Assembly: GCA_027576995.1 (NCBI GenBank)
Contig: JANBQC010000201.1
Span: forward strand, 1-43,120
Origin: Dimargaris cristalligena
Lineage: Eukaryota; Kickxellomycota; Dimargaritomycetes; Dimargaritales; Dimargaritaceae
DNA length: 43,120 nucleotides
Direction of reading: 5' to 3'
Shown here: positions 1-10,172 of the stretch, piece by piece
Layout of the letters: each line of letters begins with the position of its first letter
Position numbering within the stretch: position 1 is the stretch's first letter
Program-made: the position numbers and the translations under genes
The notes under the pieces: model-generated
Told to the model about the DNA's origin: nothing
Database searches by the model: none
Seen by the model: the letters and a program-made list of their open reading frames with translations, nothing else

Positions 1-179
1 CGAATATATCTGGCTAATGATGATATCAAATATAAATGCGAATGATATTTGATGTATTTCTCACTTGCTATGATATTACAAGGCTATAAGATAATAAATC
101 AGGACTTCGTTGATAAAAGGATATAAAAATAGAAAAGGAATACTAAGTGGTCTCAGGTCCTACCACAACAACTGGACAG

Positions 180-251
180 TCCGAAATGGTCCAATGGTCA
201 GGATTTCACGCTCTCACCGTGACGGTCGGGGTTCAATTCCCCGTTTCGGAG
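180..251 (+). tRNA. tRNA-Glu (anticodon CTC)
   Basis: A 72-nt cloverleaf. The 7-bp acceptor stem pairs TCCGAAA (180-186) with TTTCGGA (244-250), followed by discriminator G. The anticodon stem TCACG/CGTGA encloses loop CTCTCAC, giving anticodon CTC for Glu codon GAG. The T arm is CGGGG-TTCAATT-CCCCG, ending at 243. The sequence closely resembles the yeast tRNA-Glu family. No intron is present, and CCA is not encoded, as usual in eukaryotes. Confidence 0.95.
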
Positions 252-257
252 AGTTTC

Positions 258-263
258 TTTTTT
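258..263 (+). terminator. RNA polymerase III T-run terminator of tRNA-Glu
   Basis: A run of six T residues begins seven bases after the tRNA 3' end. This is the usual Pol III stop signal. Confidence 0.8.
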
Positions 264-279
264 GCGGTTAGGGGGAATT

Positions 280-289
280 GTCACGTGAC
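280..289. promoter_or_regulatory. GTCACGTGAC E-box palindrome upstream of SDA1
   Basis: A perfect 10-bp palindrome containing CACGTG, the core bound by bHLH factors such as yeast Cbf1. It lies about 317 bp upstream of the SDA1 start codon. The same 10-mer recurs at 3973-3982 before the next gene. Binding is inferred only from the motif. Confidence 0.45.
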
Positions 290-605
290 TCGATTAGTAT
301 TACTATTTCAATTATTACTTGAATTCTTTTTTTCTCGAGGGGGCGATTTCTAGGGATTGAGGGTGCCTAATTAACTAATAGGCCAGCGATTTTATGTTCC
401 TATTGCAAATTGGCAAAACGATTTGCTAGCCTAGCCAAACCTTCGCCGAGGCCATTTTACTACCCGTCCTGCCTTTCGACTCGGTCAACTTTAAAATTGC
501 ACTCATTTAGCCTAACATAGGTTACCTGTTCCCCCCGCCTTACCAGCTACTTTATTTCTCTTCACCCACAACCACCTTCTCATAACCCCTCCGCTTCGTC
601 GAATC

Positions 606-3591
606 ATGGTGCGAAGACAGCGGGCGGCCCTCCTGCCCAACAACCTACCCCAATTGCAGAACCTAATCAAGCGCGATCCCCTGTCCTATAAAGAGGAGTT
701 TCTGCAGCAATGGAAACATTTCGAGTCGTCGCTCGTGCTATTGCGGCTGAAGCCGGAGGACGAGGGCAAAAACGTGGGCGAGTTGGTGATGTTTTTGGCC
801 CAGGTCTGTAGTTGCTACCGGGCCGAGTGCAGCACGTTCCCCGACCAGATTATCGATATCCTGCAAACCCACTATAGTATTTTACACTTTGAACTGCGTC
901 GTACGCTAGTGCAGTGTCTGATTCTTTTGCGGAATAAGGGGTTTATTCCCAGTAGCAAGTAAGTACATATTTATCTTGAATTCAAAACGGTGTGCTCTAT
1001 TCCAGCATGGTTCTTTTAGAGGTTAGGGGGGTTATTTACGGACTTCCCCCGGAGACTTATTTCACAACCATTAGTAACATATATTTAACCTCTAACCATC
1101 TATAATATCTCGCACTTATTTCTAACGCCTTTATAATTTACTCTCCTCTTAATGTTGTGTGCTCCCAGGACGCTATCCCTATTCTTCACCCTCTTCCGTT
1201 GCCATGACAAGGTGCTTCGCGAGCAACTGTACACCCACATTGTGTCGGATATTCGTACCGCCAACATGAAATCGAAAAACAACCGCCTCAACAAAGACAT
1301 GCAAAATTTCATGTACAACATGATCGCCAATATCGAAAATACATCCGCTAGTGATAATCCCTCTACCGGTGGGTCGGCGACTGGTGGAGGCGGCAGCGGT
1401 GGAGCCACCCATTCCGTCTACAACAAAGTGGGCAGCGGGGGTGATAACGCGATTGCCGCCAAACGCAGTCTCGATGTGTGTATCGAACTGTACCGGAAGC
1501 AGATTTGGAACGATGCCAAAACGGCCAACATTATCGCCGGGGCCTGTTTTTCGCCCAACGCCAAATTGGTCGCCACGGCGGTGAAATTCTTCCTGGGCAC
1601 CGATGGGGAGGAGGAAACAGCTGATGACGACCAGGGCGCTGAGGCCCCGGATCTACGTAAGCTCCAGCATAACGCCCATGTGAACAAAAAAACGAAGGCT
1701 AAGTCGCGGCAGTACGAGAAGGCGCTCGCTACGCTTCGTAAAGTAAGTTACTTGATGTACCCAGCCGATAATTTTTGGGTTAGACTTCCGGTAAATCCGA
1801 CGGGCTTATTATATATTTGGTTCACTCACTTTGATTGCTTATCCTAATCATAAAGCCCTATATATATATATTTGTATCTACCAAAACCTTCCCCGATACT
1901 TTACCAGAACCAAAACAAGGGTCAGAAGGCCGAATCTTTCAACTTCTCGGCCATCCACCTGATCCACGATCCCCAGGGTTTCGCCGATAAACTCTACACT
2001 CGTCTCAACCGGGGGAGTGGTGCCAAGCATTCCACCATTGAACGGTTTGAAGTGCGCCTCATGATCATGAAGCTGATTGGCCGTCTGATCGGTACCCATC
2101 AGCTTCACGTCTTGGCCTTCTACCCCTTTCTCCTCAAGTACGTCCAGCCCCACCAGGTCAACGTCACCCAAGTCCTGGCCCTCTTGGCCCAGGCCTGCCA
2201 CCCCCTCGTCCCCCCGGAGGCCATTGAACCCGTGCTCATGACCATCGCCAACCGCTTTGTGACCGACAATTGCTCGCCCGAAGTCATGGCCGCCGGCATC
2301 AATAGTATCCGGATGGTGTGCGCGCGGTGCCCCTTGGCCATGGGCCAGGACCTCCTGCACGATCTGGTCCAGTTCAAAATCCACCGGGATAAGGGAGTGT
2401 CCATGGCCGCCCGGTCCCTCATTACCCTCTTCCGGGAAGTCAACCCCGAGCTGTTGCAACGCCGGGACCGCGGTAAGAACGCCACCATGAAGATCAGTGC
2501 CCACCAGCAGCACGTGCCGCAATTCGGTGAGGTGCATGTGCACCAAAACGTGGATGGTACCGATATGTTGTCGGGCAAGAAGGGGGCAGGTAGTACTCCC
2601 GGTGAGGATGACGATAATTCCAGCGCCTGGGAATTCGCGTCTGATGACGACGATAGTGATGGCGGCGAATGGATTACCATGCCGCAGTCGGATACTGAAG
2701 AGGCGGTAATTTCGGACGATGAAAATGATGGGGAATTGGGTTCGAGTGACCAAGTTGAGGTTGAAGAAGGAGAATCGGACGCATCGGATGATGAAGGGGA
2801 AGACGGCGATGAAGATGATGATGAGAGTGAAGACGACGAAGATGAAGAGGATGAGGCCGAGGCTGAAGTCGAAATTGACGAACTGGCTCCCGCTAAACGA
2901 GTTGAACTTACTAAGGTAAGTGCTCAAAGTCTTCTGGAGTTTAATCGTGACTGTATGGCTTATTGGCCGGTCCTTAAACATGGGTGTAATACCAATCGCA
3001 TCCTGTATATGTTTGGGTAACCTACTACTACCGGACCGGTTACTCGATTAACTAACTTCGACCTCCCCCCCTTCCTTGCTATTACATATATTTTTTCTTA
3101 CGCGTTTATAGTTCTTGACCCCACAGGACTTTGCCCGCATCAACGAAATGAAGCTTCAAAATAAGGCCCGCGAAACCGTTTCGGGACCCAAGACCAAAGA
3201 AGGCAGCACCCGATCCAAGAAGCGATCGGCCGCGGCACTTGAGAAAGAGCTGGACAACCCGGCTCCCGCCGGCAAGTCCGAGCCCATTGACTTCGAACGA
3301 GTGGTGGATGAAGGGGAGGTTATCGGTGAATACCGTAAGCGTCGCAAGGCCAACTACGAGGACCGTATGGCATCAATTAAAGCGGGCCGGGAGGATCGGC
3401 CCAAATTCGGGTCCAAAAAGGGCCGTCAGAACGAGAACGCGAGTTCCACCAATAAGCAGAAGTCCCGCAAGAAGGCGTTTACAATGGTGGTCCACAAACG
3501 GTCTGTCGTACAGAAGGGCCGGATGTCGCTGCGTGATAAGCAGAAACAACTGCGGGCCCATATTGAACGCCAGAAGCGCAAGGGCCATTAG
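606..3591 (+). CDS. SDA1: SDA1 family 60S ribosome biogenesis protein
   Basis: I read four exons: 606-958, 1169-1742, 1908-2915 and 3127-3591. All three donors are GTAAGT. The joined frame is 2400 nt, giving 799 aa. It follows human SDAD1 and yeast Sda1 from end to end, including [12 protein letters not shown] near residue 15, [27 protein letters not shown] just after the second intron, and [14 protein letters not shown]. Sda1 acts in nuclear maturation and export of the 60S pre-ribosome. Distinctive parts are a Gly/Ser-rich insertion at about residues 178-210, a long acidic stretch at about 540-635, and a basic C-terminal tail that fits a nuclear or pre-rRNA-associated role. The first ATG matches the family N-terminus. 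The length is close to the usual 690-770 aa, so the gene appears intact. Confidence 0.95.
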
Positions 3592-4314
3592 ACTGGCGGT
3601 TGATCATTTAATCCAGAGTTTGCTGAAGCCTCTAGTCTCCCTCCAATACATTGCCCGATTCGTTCTTAGCCGGGTGATACTCATAAGTGCAACGCAAGCT
3701 GTGTGGCCTGTGGGTGCTTTTCTAGGCGCTTCGATGTCTTTCCCGCCATTACATTCAAAAACTATATGTCCTCCTTACCATCTCGAACCTATTTTATAAT
3801 CATGCTTTTTATTGACATTGCAGGGGTCGATATTAATAAAACCCCCGAGTATTTTTTGTGATGGGTGGTATATAATGATTTGATCGTTGGTTGTCCGTCT
3901 TTAGTATCTAAGGGGAATTACTCAGCCGTTTGGTCAGATACTAATGGCCCCGTAATTTCATTTTTTTATACTGTCACGTGACTTAGACGCAATTTGGGTT
4001 TTACTGCGGGACCACCGACTATTGCGAAATTCGCCTGTTCAGCCGAGGCAGTATTATAGATTCTCTGGAGCGAATCACAAATTATCCCCACACAAAACGA
4101 AAAATGGCCCCCTAAATTGAACTAATCTCGAGGCAGTTGGGAATCAACCAGACCCAACTGACATACTCTATTTACTCATTGCCATTTGCAACTGCATATT
4201 CCTTTATTTTACTTACCGGCATTATCGGCTCGCTACTTAGTACCGGACGGTTCCTGTAGTCAAATTGGCAGTCTAGCTCATTGACAAACGCAAAGTGCCC
4301 CCCTATACTCACCC
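3592..4314. other. Intergenic region: SDA1 3' end and GTPase promoter
   Basis: A 723-bp spacer between two genes of the same direction. It carries a T-run at 3961-3967 and a GTCACGTGAC palindrome at 3973-3982. I see no convincing coding sequence or RNA gene. Confidence 0.6.
3973..3982. promoter_or_regulatory. GTCACGTGAC E-box palindrome upstream of the GEP3-like GTPase
   Basis: The same perfect 10-mer as before SDA1, here 333 bp upstream of the ATG at 4315. The position relative to the start is nearly the same as in SDA1. A bHLH factor site is inferred from the CACGTG core. Confidence 0.45.
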
Positions 4315-6165
4315 ATGCGTCTCATTTCACGCCTGAGCGGCTGCATCCGCTGTCCTCTAGCCCGGACTAGCCAATTGCCCATTTTTACGCGGCCAATACT
4401 AGCCATTCAACCCACATATGCCGCCGCTAGTTCTAATCTCAGGGATCGCTGCTCGCTCCTTTGCCGATCCTACTCGGATATGAACCACAACAATGTAACC
4501 GCCTCTCCTGCCCCAACTACCCAAGTCGCCTCCGGCCAGTGCGAACCGTCAATATCGCCGGAACTAGAAAACCACCAGCCCGACCAAGAGCTGGAGGAAA
4601 CCCCCGTTGATGACGAAGCCGATGGACCTCAGTATATTTTCCCCGAGACCTCCCACTGCCCCGGTTGCGGAGCGGGTTTCCACCAGGGCGATTCGAAACT
4701 ACCCGGATTCTTGCCCAATATTAAGGGCGAACACGAAATGCCCCCCGATAGGTACCTCCAGAAGCGGTTTGGTGAACCGGGCTCAAAGATGTTGAGTGAC
4801 CGGGAATATCAGAATCGCGTCGAACAATTAGAACCCGAATTAAGGCAGCACTTCGGTGTCCCACCTGAAAAGCCAGCCAATACTACCCCCACGGCCTCTA
4901 CGTCTGACCTGTCTTCTTCTTCCACGACCGCCTTCGCTACCGAGCCCACTGAAAGCGAGGTCCCGGAACCTCTCATTACCGCTCCCCCAACCTCCGCCCG
5001 GCGCATCATTTGCAAACGATGCCACGACCTGGTCCACTACAACCGGGTGTCCCCCCACTGGCACAGCGAGGTAACCACCGATCCCAACGTTCTCAGTTTT
5101 TTGCAGACCAAAAACCCCGCCCTGGTTCTGCATGTGTTTGATCTCTTCGACCTCCCCGGCAGTCTGCTGAAAGGGCTCGCCAACTATATCGGCAAACAGC
5201 ATTCCGTAATTCTCGTGGCCAACAAACTGGACCTTCTGCCCAAAGATGTGCACCTGCCCCGCCTAGCCACCTATGTTCAGCGGCTCATGAAGGACTCGGG
5301 TATCTTTAATATTATCGGTCTCCATTTGGTCAGTGCGCGCAAAGTACACGGAGTCCGTGAACTATGTGCCGATCTAGTCCGTCTGCGCCGTACTTTTAAA
5401 CACCGCCACTGCGATATTTACATGGTGGGTCGGGCCAATGTGGGTAAATCCGAACTCGTCAACGCCATGCTGCGGATCAGCTACGGTGGATCACCCCACA
5501 AAGTCACCGCTTTCCCTGTACCGGGCACCACGAGTGAGATGCTCAAGATTCCCCTCGAGCGGTTCAAGAAGGTCCTCGTTGACCCCAAAATAGCCGACGC
5601 GGGGACCCTCTTCGACACCCCGGGTATTTTCAACAACCAGTCCCTGGTCAAGTACCTCACCTACCCGGAATTGAAAGCCACCTGGCCCCCCTGCCACTTG
5701 AAGCCCCTCACCTACGCGGTGAAACCGGGCCAATCCATCTGTTTAGGTGGTATGGGACGCGTAGATGTGTTGGAATGCCCCGAACGCTTATTCTTTACCG
5801 TGTTTAGTAATGTGCCGGTACATATCACCCAAATCACCAAGGCCAAGGCTATGATCGAGGCCATGGCCCAGGGCGAATCCACCGTGCTGCAGCCCCCCGT
5901 CATGGATAAGAGTCGGGCCGCTATTTTCCCCACTATGCGATTCATCAGCAGCCATACCCTCAGCAATGACCATTCGACCATGGCCTGCACCGACGTGTAC
6001 TTCGCGGGCTTAGGTTGGCTCGCTATTGCCGGTCGCTTCGATCGGGCGGTGGTTCATCTTTTCTCGGCCGGTGGTCTAGGCTGTGGCCTCCGTCCGCCCA
6101 TTTTACCCTTTGAGTACCGGTACAAATTGGCCAAGCAGCGTTCGAATATGCGCAAGCAGAAATAA
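4315..6165 (+). CDS. GEP3: Mitochondrial circularly permuted GTPase (GEP3/NOA1/YqeH family)
   Basis: A single exon of 616 aa. The N-terminus is rich in Arg, Ser and Leu with almost no acidic residues up to about residue 40, as in a mitochondrial presequence. Two CxxC pairs (C115-x2-C118 and C233-x2-C236) match the YqeH zinc-binding region. The GTPase motifs come in permuted order: G4 NKLD at 303, G5-like VSAR near 339, G1 GRANVGKS at 372-379, then G3 DTPG at 434. This order defines the YqeH/NOA1/Gep3/YlqF-like class. Family members assist assembly of the mitochondrial small ribosomal subunit. Length fits yeast Gep3 (556 aa) and human NOA1 (698 aa). The gene converges on HOM6. The start codon was chosen because the presequence begins there. 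The yeast symbol is used for the family; orthology to GEP3 rather than another permuted GTPase is likely but not proven. Confidence 0.9.
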   Translation: MRLISRLSGCIRCPLARTSQLPIFTRPILAIQPTYAAASSNLRDRCSLLCRSYSDMNHNNVTASPAPTTQVASGQCEPSISPELENHQPDQELEETPVDDEADGPQYIFPETSHCPGCGAGFHQGDSKLPGFLPNIKGEHEMPPDRYLQKRFGEPGSKMLSDREYQNRVEQLEPELRQHFGVPPEKPANTTPTASTSDLSSSSTTAFATEPTESEVPEPLITAPPTSARRIICKRCHDLVHYNRVSPHWHSEVTTDPNVLSFLQTKNPALVLHVFDLFDLPGSLLKGLANYIGKQHSVILVANKLDLLPKDVHLPRLATYVQRLMKDSGIFNIIGLHLVSARKVHGVRELCADLVRLRRTFKHRHCDIYMVGRANVGKSELVNAMLRISYGGSPHKVTAFPVPGTTSEMLKIPLERFKKVLVDPKIADAGTLFDTPGIFNNQSLVKYLTYPELKATWPPCHLKPLTYAVKPGQSICLGGMGRVDVLECPERLFFTVFSNVPVHITQITKAKAMIEAMAQGESTVLQPPVMDKSRAAIFPTMRFISSHTLSNDHSTMACTDVYFAGLGWLAIAGRFDRAVVHLFSAGGLGCGLRPPILPFEYRYKLAKQRSNMRKQK

Positions 6166-6510
6166 TAAATAAACATAAATTTAGGGGCAGGTTGCACGCC
6201 ACCCTATTCACCATGATTTTTTTATATAAAAAAATCGACCCGGTGTCATTTAAGATTCATTTATCTATATTGCGCAACTCATTGGAATATGGCATTGAAG
6301 AATAGTGATTGGGGATATTTATTGAACTACTGTTTTATGGAGGCTAGTAGTGGCCTATAGAAATGTCTGATATTGCGGTAATCCATTTAATTGATAGGGA
6401 TACGATTTTAATAAACACCCCCATTCCCTTACCAAAAATAGAATAACTAAACTACCAATGGTCAGAGTAGAGGGGGAAGAAGGATCAACCCATTGATTAT
6501 TTTTTTTCGT
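6166..6510. other. Convergent intergenic region between GTPase and HOM6
   Basis: A 345-bp AT-rich spacer shared by two 3' ends. AATAAA-like sequence sits right at the GTPase stop codon. A 22-bp perfect palindrome lies at 6215-6236. No gene is seen. Confidence 0.6.
6215..6236. terminator. Perfect T-run/A-run palindrome, candidate bidirectional 3' end signal
   Basis: A perfect 22-bp inverted repeat: GATTTTTTTAT followed by its exact complement. It starts 50 bp after the GTPase stop and presents a T-run followed by an A-run on both strands, between two convergent genes. A role in transcription termination or polyadenylation is inferred. Confidence 0.4.
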
Positions 6511-7629
6511 CTAGGCGACACGTTCCGCCACCTTGAGAATATCGGCAAAGATGCCAAAGGCGGTGACAGCGGCCCCCGCGCCAGCGCCCTGCACGATCAA
6601 GGGGCTGGGGAAATACTTGGTGGTAAAGGCAATGATGTTATCGCTGCCCTTGAGACCGGCGAAGGGATGGTCCACGGGGTACTTCATCAATTTCACCGAG
6701 CTCTTTCCTTTAGGATCAACGACCCCCACGTAGCGCAGCACGGTTCCCTCCTGGGCGGCCTGCTGGTTCAGGGCGGCGAAATGATCGTCATATTGGGGCA
6801 ACTGGGCCATGAATTCATCAGCTGAGGCCACTCCACGCAGGGCTTCGGGGACGATATTCTCAACGTCCAGATCCTCAATGGATAGCTTCAAACCGGCCAC
6901 CCGGGCGAGGATCACCACTTTACGGGCCACATCCATGCCGTTCAGGTCGTCGCGGGGATCAGGTTCAGTGTAACCCAGGGATTTGGCCACCGACACGATA
7001 TCCGAGAAGGCCTGCTGGGGCTTAGCGGACGCCGGTCCGGGGGCCGAGTAATTGTTGAAGAGGTAGGATAGGGTGCCGCTGAAGATACCCTCCACCTTGA
7101 CGATTTCATCGCCGGTTTTGACCAAGTCGCTGAGGGTGCTCAGCACGGGTAGGCCGGCCCCGACGGTAGCCTCGTGGAATGCCCATGGCGCGGGAGCGGG
7201 GAGCTGGGGCCGGCTGTTGCTGCGGATGGCTTCGAAGAGGGACCATTGGCTGGAGTAGCCCTTCTTGTTGGGGGTGACAATGTGCAAGCCGCGCTTCAAC
7301 CAGGCGGGGTACTGCTCGGCCACAGCCAGGTTGGACGTACAGTCCACCACCACCGTAGGTTCGGCGCCGGCCGTAGCTAACCGGTCGATGAACTGGTCGA
7401 GGTTGGCGGTTTCGGCGGTTGGCAACTGTTGGGACCAGGTCGCCAACGAGCCCAAGGGGGCGGGGGCCGACGACGGGGACTTCCCGCCCAACAGCATGTT
7501 CTTGGAGTTGATGATGCCGACCACGGCCAGGGGCTGGACCTGGGCCCGCGGGGAAGCCTGGTGGGCGATAAGCTGCTGAAGCAGCTCCTTACCAACCAGA
7601 CCGGGACCGACAATAGCAATGTTAACCAT
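6511..7629 (-). CDS. HOM6: Homoserine dehydrogenase
   Basis: A single exon of 372 aa (yeast Hom6 is 359 aa). The enzyme reduces aspartate semialdehyde to homoserine with NAD(P)H, feeding threonine, methionine and isoleucine synthesis in the cytosol. The N-terminal Rossmann loop is GPGLVGKELL (residues 8-17). The nucleotide-binding lysine segment TPNKKGYSS is at 119-127. The dimerisation and substrate region GIFSGTLSYLFNN is at 181-193. Catalytic residues corresponding to yeast Asp219 and Lys223 are seen as Asp233 and Lys237 in GMDVARK. There is no fused aspartokinase domain, so this is the monofunctional fungal type. The ATG at 7627-7629 gives the normal family N-terminus. I found no exact TGACTCA (Gcn4-type) site just upstream. 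Confidence 0.95.
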   Translation of the reverse strand: MVNIAIVGPGLVGKELLQQLIAHQASPRAQVQPLAVVGIINSKNMLLGGKSPSSAPAPLGSLATWSQQLPTAETANLDQFIDRLATAGAEPTVVVDCTSNLAVAEQYPAWLKRGLHIVTPNKKGYSSQWSLFEAIRSNSRPQLPAPAPWAFHEATVGAGLPVLSTLSDLVKTGDEIVKVEGIFSGTLSYLFNNYSAPGPASAKPQQAFSDIVSVAKSLGYTEPDPRDDLNGMDVARKVVILARVAGLKLSIEDLDVENIVPEALRGVASADEFMAQLPQYDDHFAALNQQAAQEGTVLRYVGVVDPKGKSSVKLMKYPVDHPFAGLKGSDNIIAFTTKYFPSPLIVQGAGAGAAVTAFGIFADILKVAERVA

Positions 7630-8490
7630 GGTGGAGAAGTAGAAGGGTGTTTTGGGTGAGGGGTGAACGAGTAGGAGAGTGAAACTCAGTGGAGGATTAG
7701 GAATGTATGAGAAAATGCGGCAGGGTCAGGGAAGAGAACGGGTTCAACAGGTGGTTTAAAGGGAGAACGAGGGGTATATGAGGGGGGGACTAGTCGTTCA
7801 GAAACAAAGGAGTCACTATGGAGTGAAGTGGTGTGCTTCTTGGTGGGCAACGAAGTTCACTCCTTCTCTCACCCTATGATGTAGTCCATTAAGGGCTGGG
7901 GCTGAGAAGGCGTGATACCCTGGCTCTATTGGCTAGTATTTCAAGTCACGGCCCAATACCAGCTTCCTTCAACGGATTAGCAGCCAATGCAACATCAAAA
8001 TGACCTATATTTCCCACTTATTGGAGACCAAGAGGAGGAGCTCAGCAAGTGTGTGGTGGGTTTGCGCTAAATGACGCCCCATATATATGGATCAAAGACC
8101 AAGGCCTATCTAGAATGGAAGTGACATTTACAGCTTAAATTTCTTAGGCTCTCTCAGCGTTCGGGCCCAGGCTATCTTGGCTATTACGGAGCCGACTGCA
8201 ACAGGGATTCAGAGCAGCAGAGCCAGTAGAAAATTACTATGTCCTTATACTACCCTGGAGGCATAAAACACCGTGGAGGTCACATTTAACCGAACCCTCT
8301 CTATCATCCAAAGCCACCTTCCCAAGACCTTAGTACCAAATTCATTGATCCCTAGATATTGGAATACAATAATAAGGCCGTTCTCACAGAAGACGTACGG
8401 ATCATTTAAGTACAGACATGATTAACGAACGAACAACAAACTAAAAGGGGCATAAATAAACGAACAGTGAAGAAATACATAGTTTAGTGA
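7630..8490. other. Intergenic region: HOM6 promoter and ZIM17 3' end
   Basis: An 861-bp spacer. The part next to HOM6 is purine-rich on the plus strand, meaning a pyrimidine-rich leader for HOM6. The remainder is AT-rich. No coding sequence is supported on either strand. Confidence 0.55.
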
Positions 8491-9120
8491 TTAAGAATTT
8501 CGGACATCCGACGATGGTGGACTTTTCTTATCATCATCTCGTCGTTGGGTTTCTTGAGCCACCCATTCTGTAACCCCCTGGAGTTCTTGGGGAGTATCCG
8601 GCCGCGTACGTACGGCCTCGCCCTTTTCCTTCATTAGATCCTCGACGTTGACCCGCTGGTCCCGGAACCAACCCTTGTTGTCGGCGATTAGGTGCCGATT
8701 TTTACACGAGCTGCACTGGATTAGTACCACTCCGTCGGTATACGCCTGCTTGGAGATGAGTTTCTGGGTGGGGGTGTTGCATACTTTGCAAACAAATCGG
8801 ATAAATAGACGCGCAGGCGACTCTTCGCCCTGGGGGTCCGTGGAACCGGTGTTGGTGGCAACAGCGGCGGTGGAAGGGGGTTGTTGGGTGGGGCCGGTTT
8901 CTTTATAAAGTGAAGGGCAAATGGAGAACCAGCGGGCTAGTGTTGGGTTAGCAATCAGCGCTTGGCGGACTGTGGGAGTAGGGCGGAACAGGGAAGCGGA
9001 TTGAGCAGCTGGGTAGGAGATAGCAGAGAGTCGAGCAGACACTGTCCGTGAGGGCGTGTCCGATCGAATCGAGCACGAACGACCCAATGTTGTCAAGCGG
9101 GCGCGGTTGAGAAGGGACAT
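8491..9120 (-). CDS. ZIM17: DNL-type zinc finger mitochondrial chaperone partner (ZIM17/HEP1/DNLZ)
   Basis: A single exon of 209 aa. The N-terminal half is rich in Arg and Ser and poor in acidic residues, as in a mitochondrial presequence. The core has the DNL zinc finger: a first pair in FVCKVCNTP, then SKQAYTDGVVLIQCSSCKN with the second pair, and the family signature HLIADNKGWF. Zim17/Hep1 binds mitochondrial Hsp70 (Ssc1) in the matrix and prevents its aggregation. The four cysteines of the zinc site are present. A short charged tail follows. The gene is transcribed in the same direction as HOM6, downstream of it on the plus-strand map. The start ATG at 9118-9120 is the first one that includes the presequence. 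Confidence 0.92.
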   Translation of the reverse strand: MSLLNRARLTTLGRSCSIRSDTPSRTVSARLSAISYPAAQSASLFRPTPTVRQALIANPTLARWFSICPSLYKETGPTQQPPSTAAVATNTGSTDPQGEESPARLFIRFVCKVCNTPTQKLISKQAYTDGVVLIQCSSCKNRHLIADNKGWFRDQRVNVEDLMKEKGEAVRTRPDTPQELQGVTEWVAQETQRRDDDKKSPPSSDVRNS

Positions 9121-10172
9121 TATTAGTGTAGAGGGTGTACAACAGATGTTTGAATCGACGAAGGGTTAAACTATAGAAAGTATTGGTAAAAGAGAAGGGA
9201 ATCAAAAACAGCGGACCATGAAACACAGCCTGGGTTAATATAATTACCTGCTGAAATGAGAATGGTGAGTAGAAAAGCCGCAGCAATACGGGCTGGCTGG
9301 GCAAGAAGAAACGCCCACGAAAAACTAGCCCACTCTAAAAATATACCCGCCCCTTTGGTCTATTTGTTTAGTAGGATCACCGGCTGTCTTGAATGTCCCG
9401 GATAGTATACCTGGAATGGTGCGGGTGATATATATACCCCCCTCCTTAAATACCCTTAACAACCTTACCATTTGATTTTCTAGGTATGCCCAACCTGCCG
9501 GGCTGGTAAAAGGGTTTGAGACTGAAGGCCCGTTTAGTTAGGTTGTATATTTATTATGAGGTATGGCAGCGCAAGAGTATCATACTATATTATAATTTCT
9601 AAATAGGAACTATAAAACACAGGTTGGCCCAAGCTATAGTATAATTTATACAAGCGGTGTCCTGGAATACTACAAATCAAATGCCCATGTATCATCAGAT
9701 AGTTATAGTCGCATCTAGAATTTGGTAATCTGAACGGCTTGGCAGCCCACAGTGCCGCATGCCAAGCCCCCGAAAATATAAGAACCATATTAATGGTATT
9801 CAATTTGGGGCACCATCCTAATCTAATGCCAACGTAGAAATACTACCAAGCTATAACTAATGGGTATTGAAAACCCCAATGGTGGAGGCCAAGTAAGTAT
9901 ATTGGCGATGTCTAGCCAGGTGTAAGGAAGCAAACCCTTGGACGGACTTAACGGCAGCTCTTTACTCGAAGAGGCGTTCTTATCTAACTGTTTCTAGAAT
10001 ACCATTCCCATCTATCTCATCGTGACCCCCCCCCACTCCCTTCCACTCACCCCAGTATTTAATTACATGGTCCTTTGTTTGCACCTTATCCTCCATTGCC
10101 CCCATACATTCCCCATCTATACACATTGTCTCTATATATTATTTCCTAGTATTCTGGTTTCTTGCATTCGCC
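9121..10172. other. Divergent promoter region between ZIM17 and VPS2
   Basis: A 1052-bp AT-rich spacer between two divergently transcribed genes. Near VPS2 the plus strand becomes pyrimidine-rich with a C-run at about 10025-10034. Only short, unconvincing open frames occur. No RNA gene was recognised. Confidence 0.55.

Larger units (their letters stand above)
252..605. other. Intergenic region: SDA1 promoter
   Basis: This AT-rich spacer lies between the tRNA and SDA1. It holds the Pol III T-run and a GTCACGTGAC palindrome at 280-289. A pyrimidine-rich stretch immediately precedes the SDA1 ATG. No convincing protein gene is seen. Confidence 0.6.

Noticed and set aside
147..353. Open frame across the tRNA
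   Set aside because: It runs through the tRNA-Glu gene and its terminator; not a protein gene.
1878..2981. Long minus-strand open frame (367 codons) opposite SDA1
   Set aside because: It lies antisense to exon 3 and an intron of SDA1, whose protein match is clear. Its content is a shadow of the acidic and conserved coding sequence.
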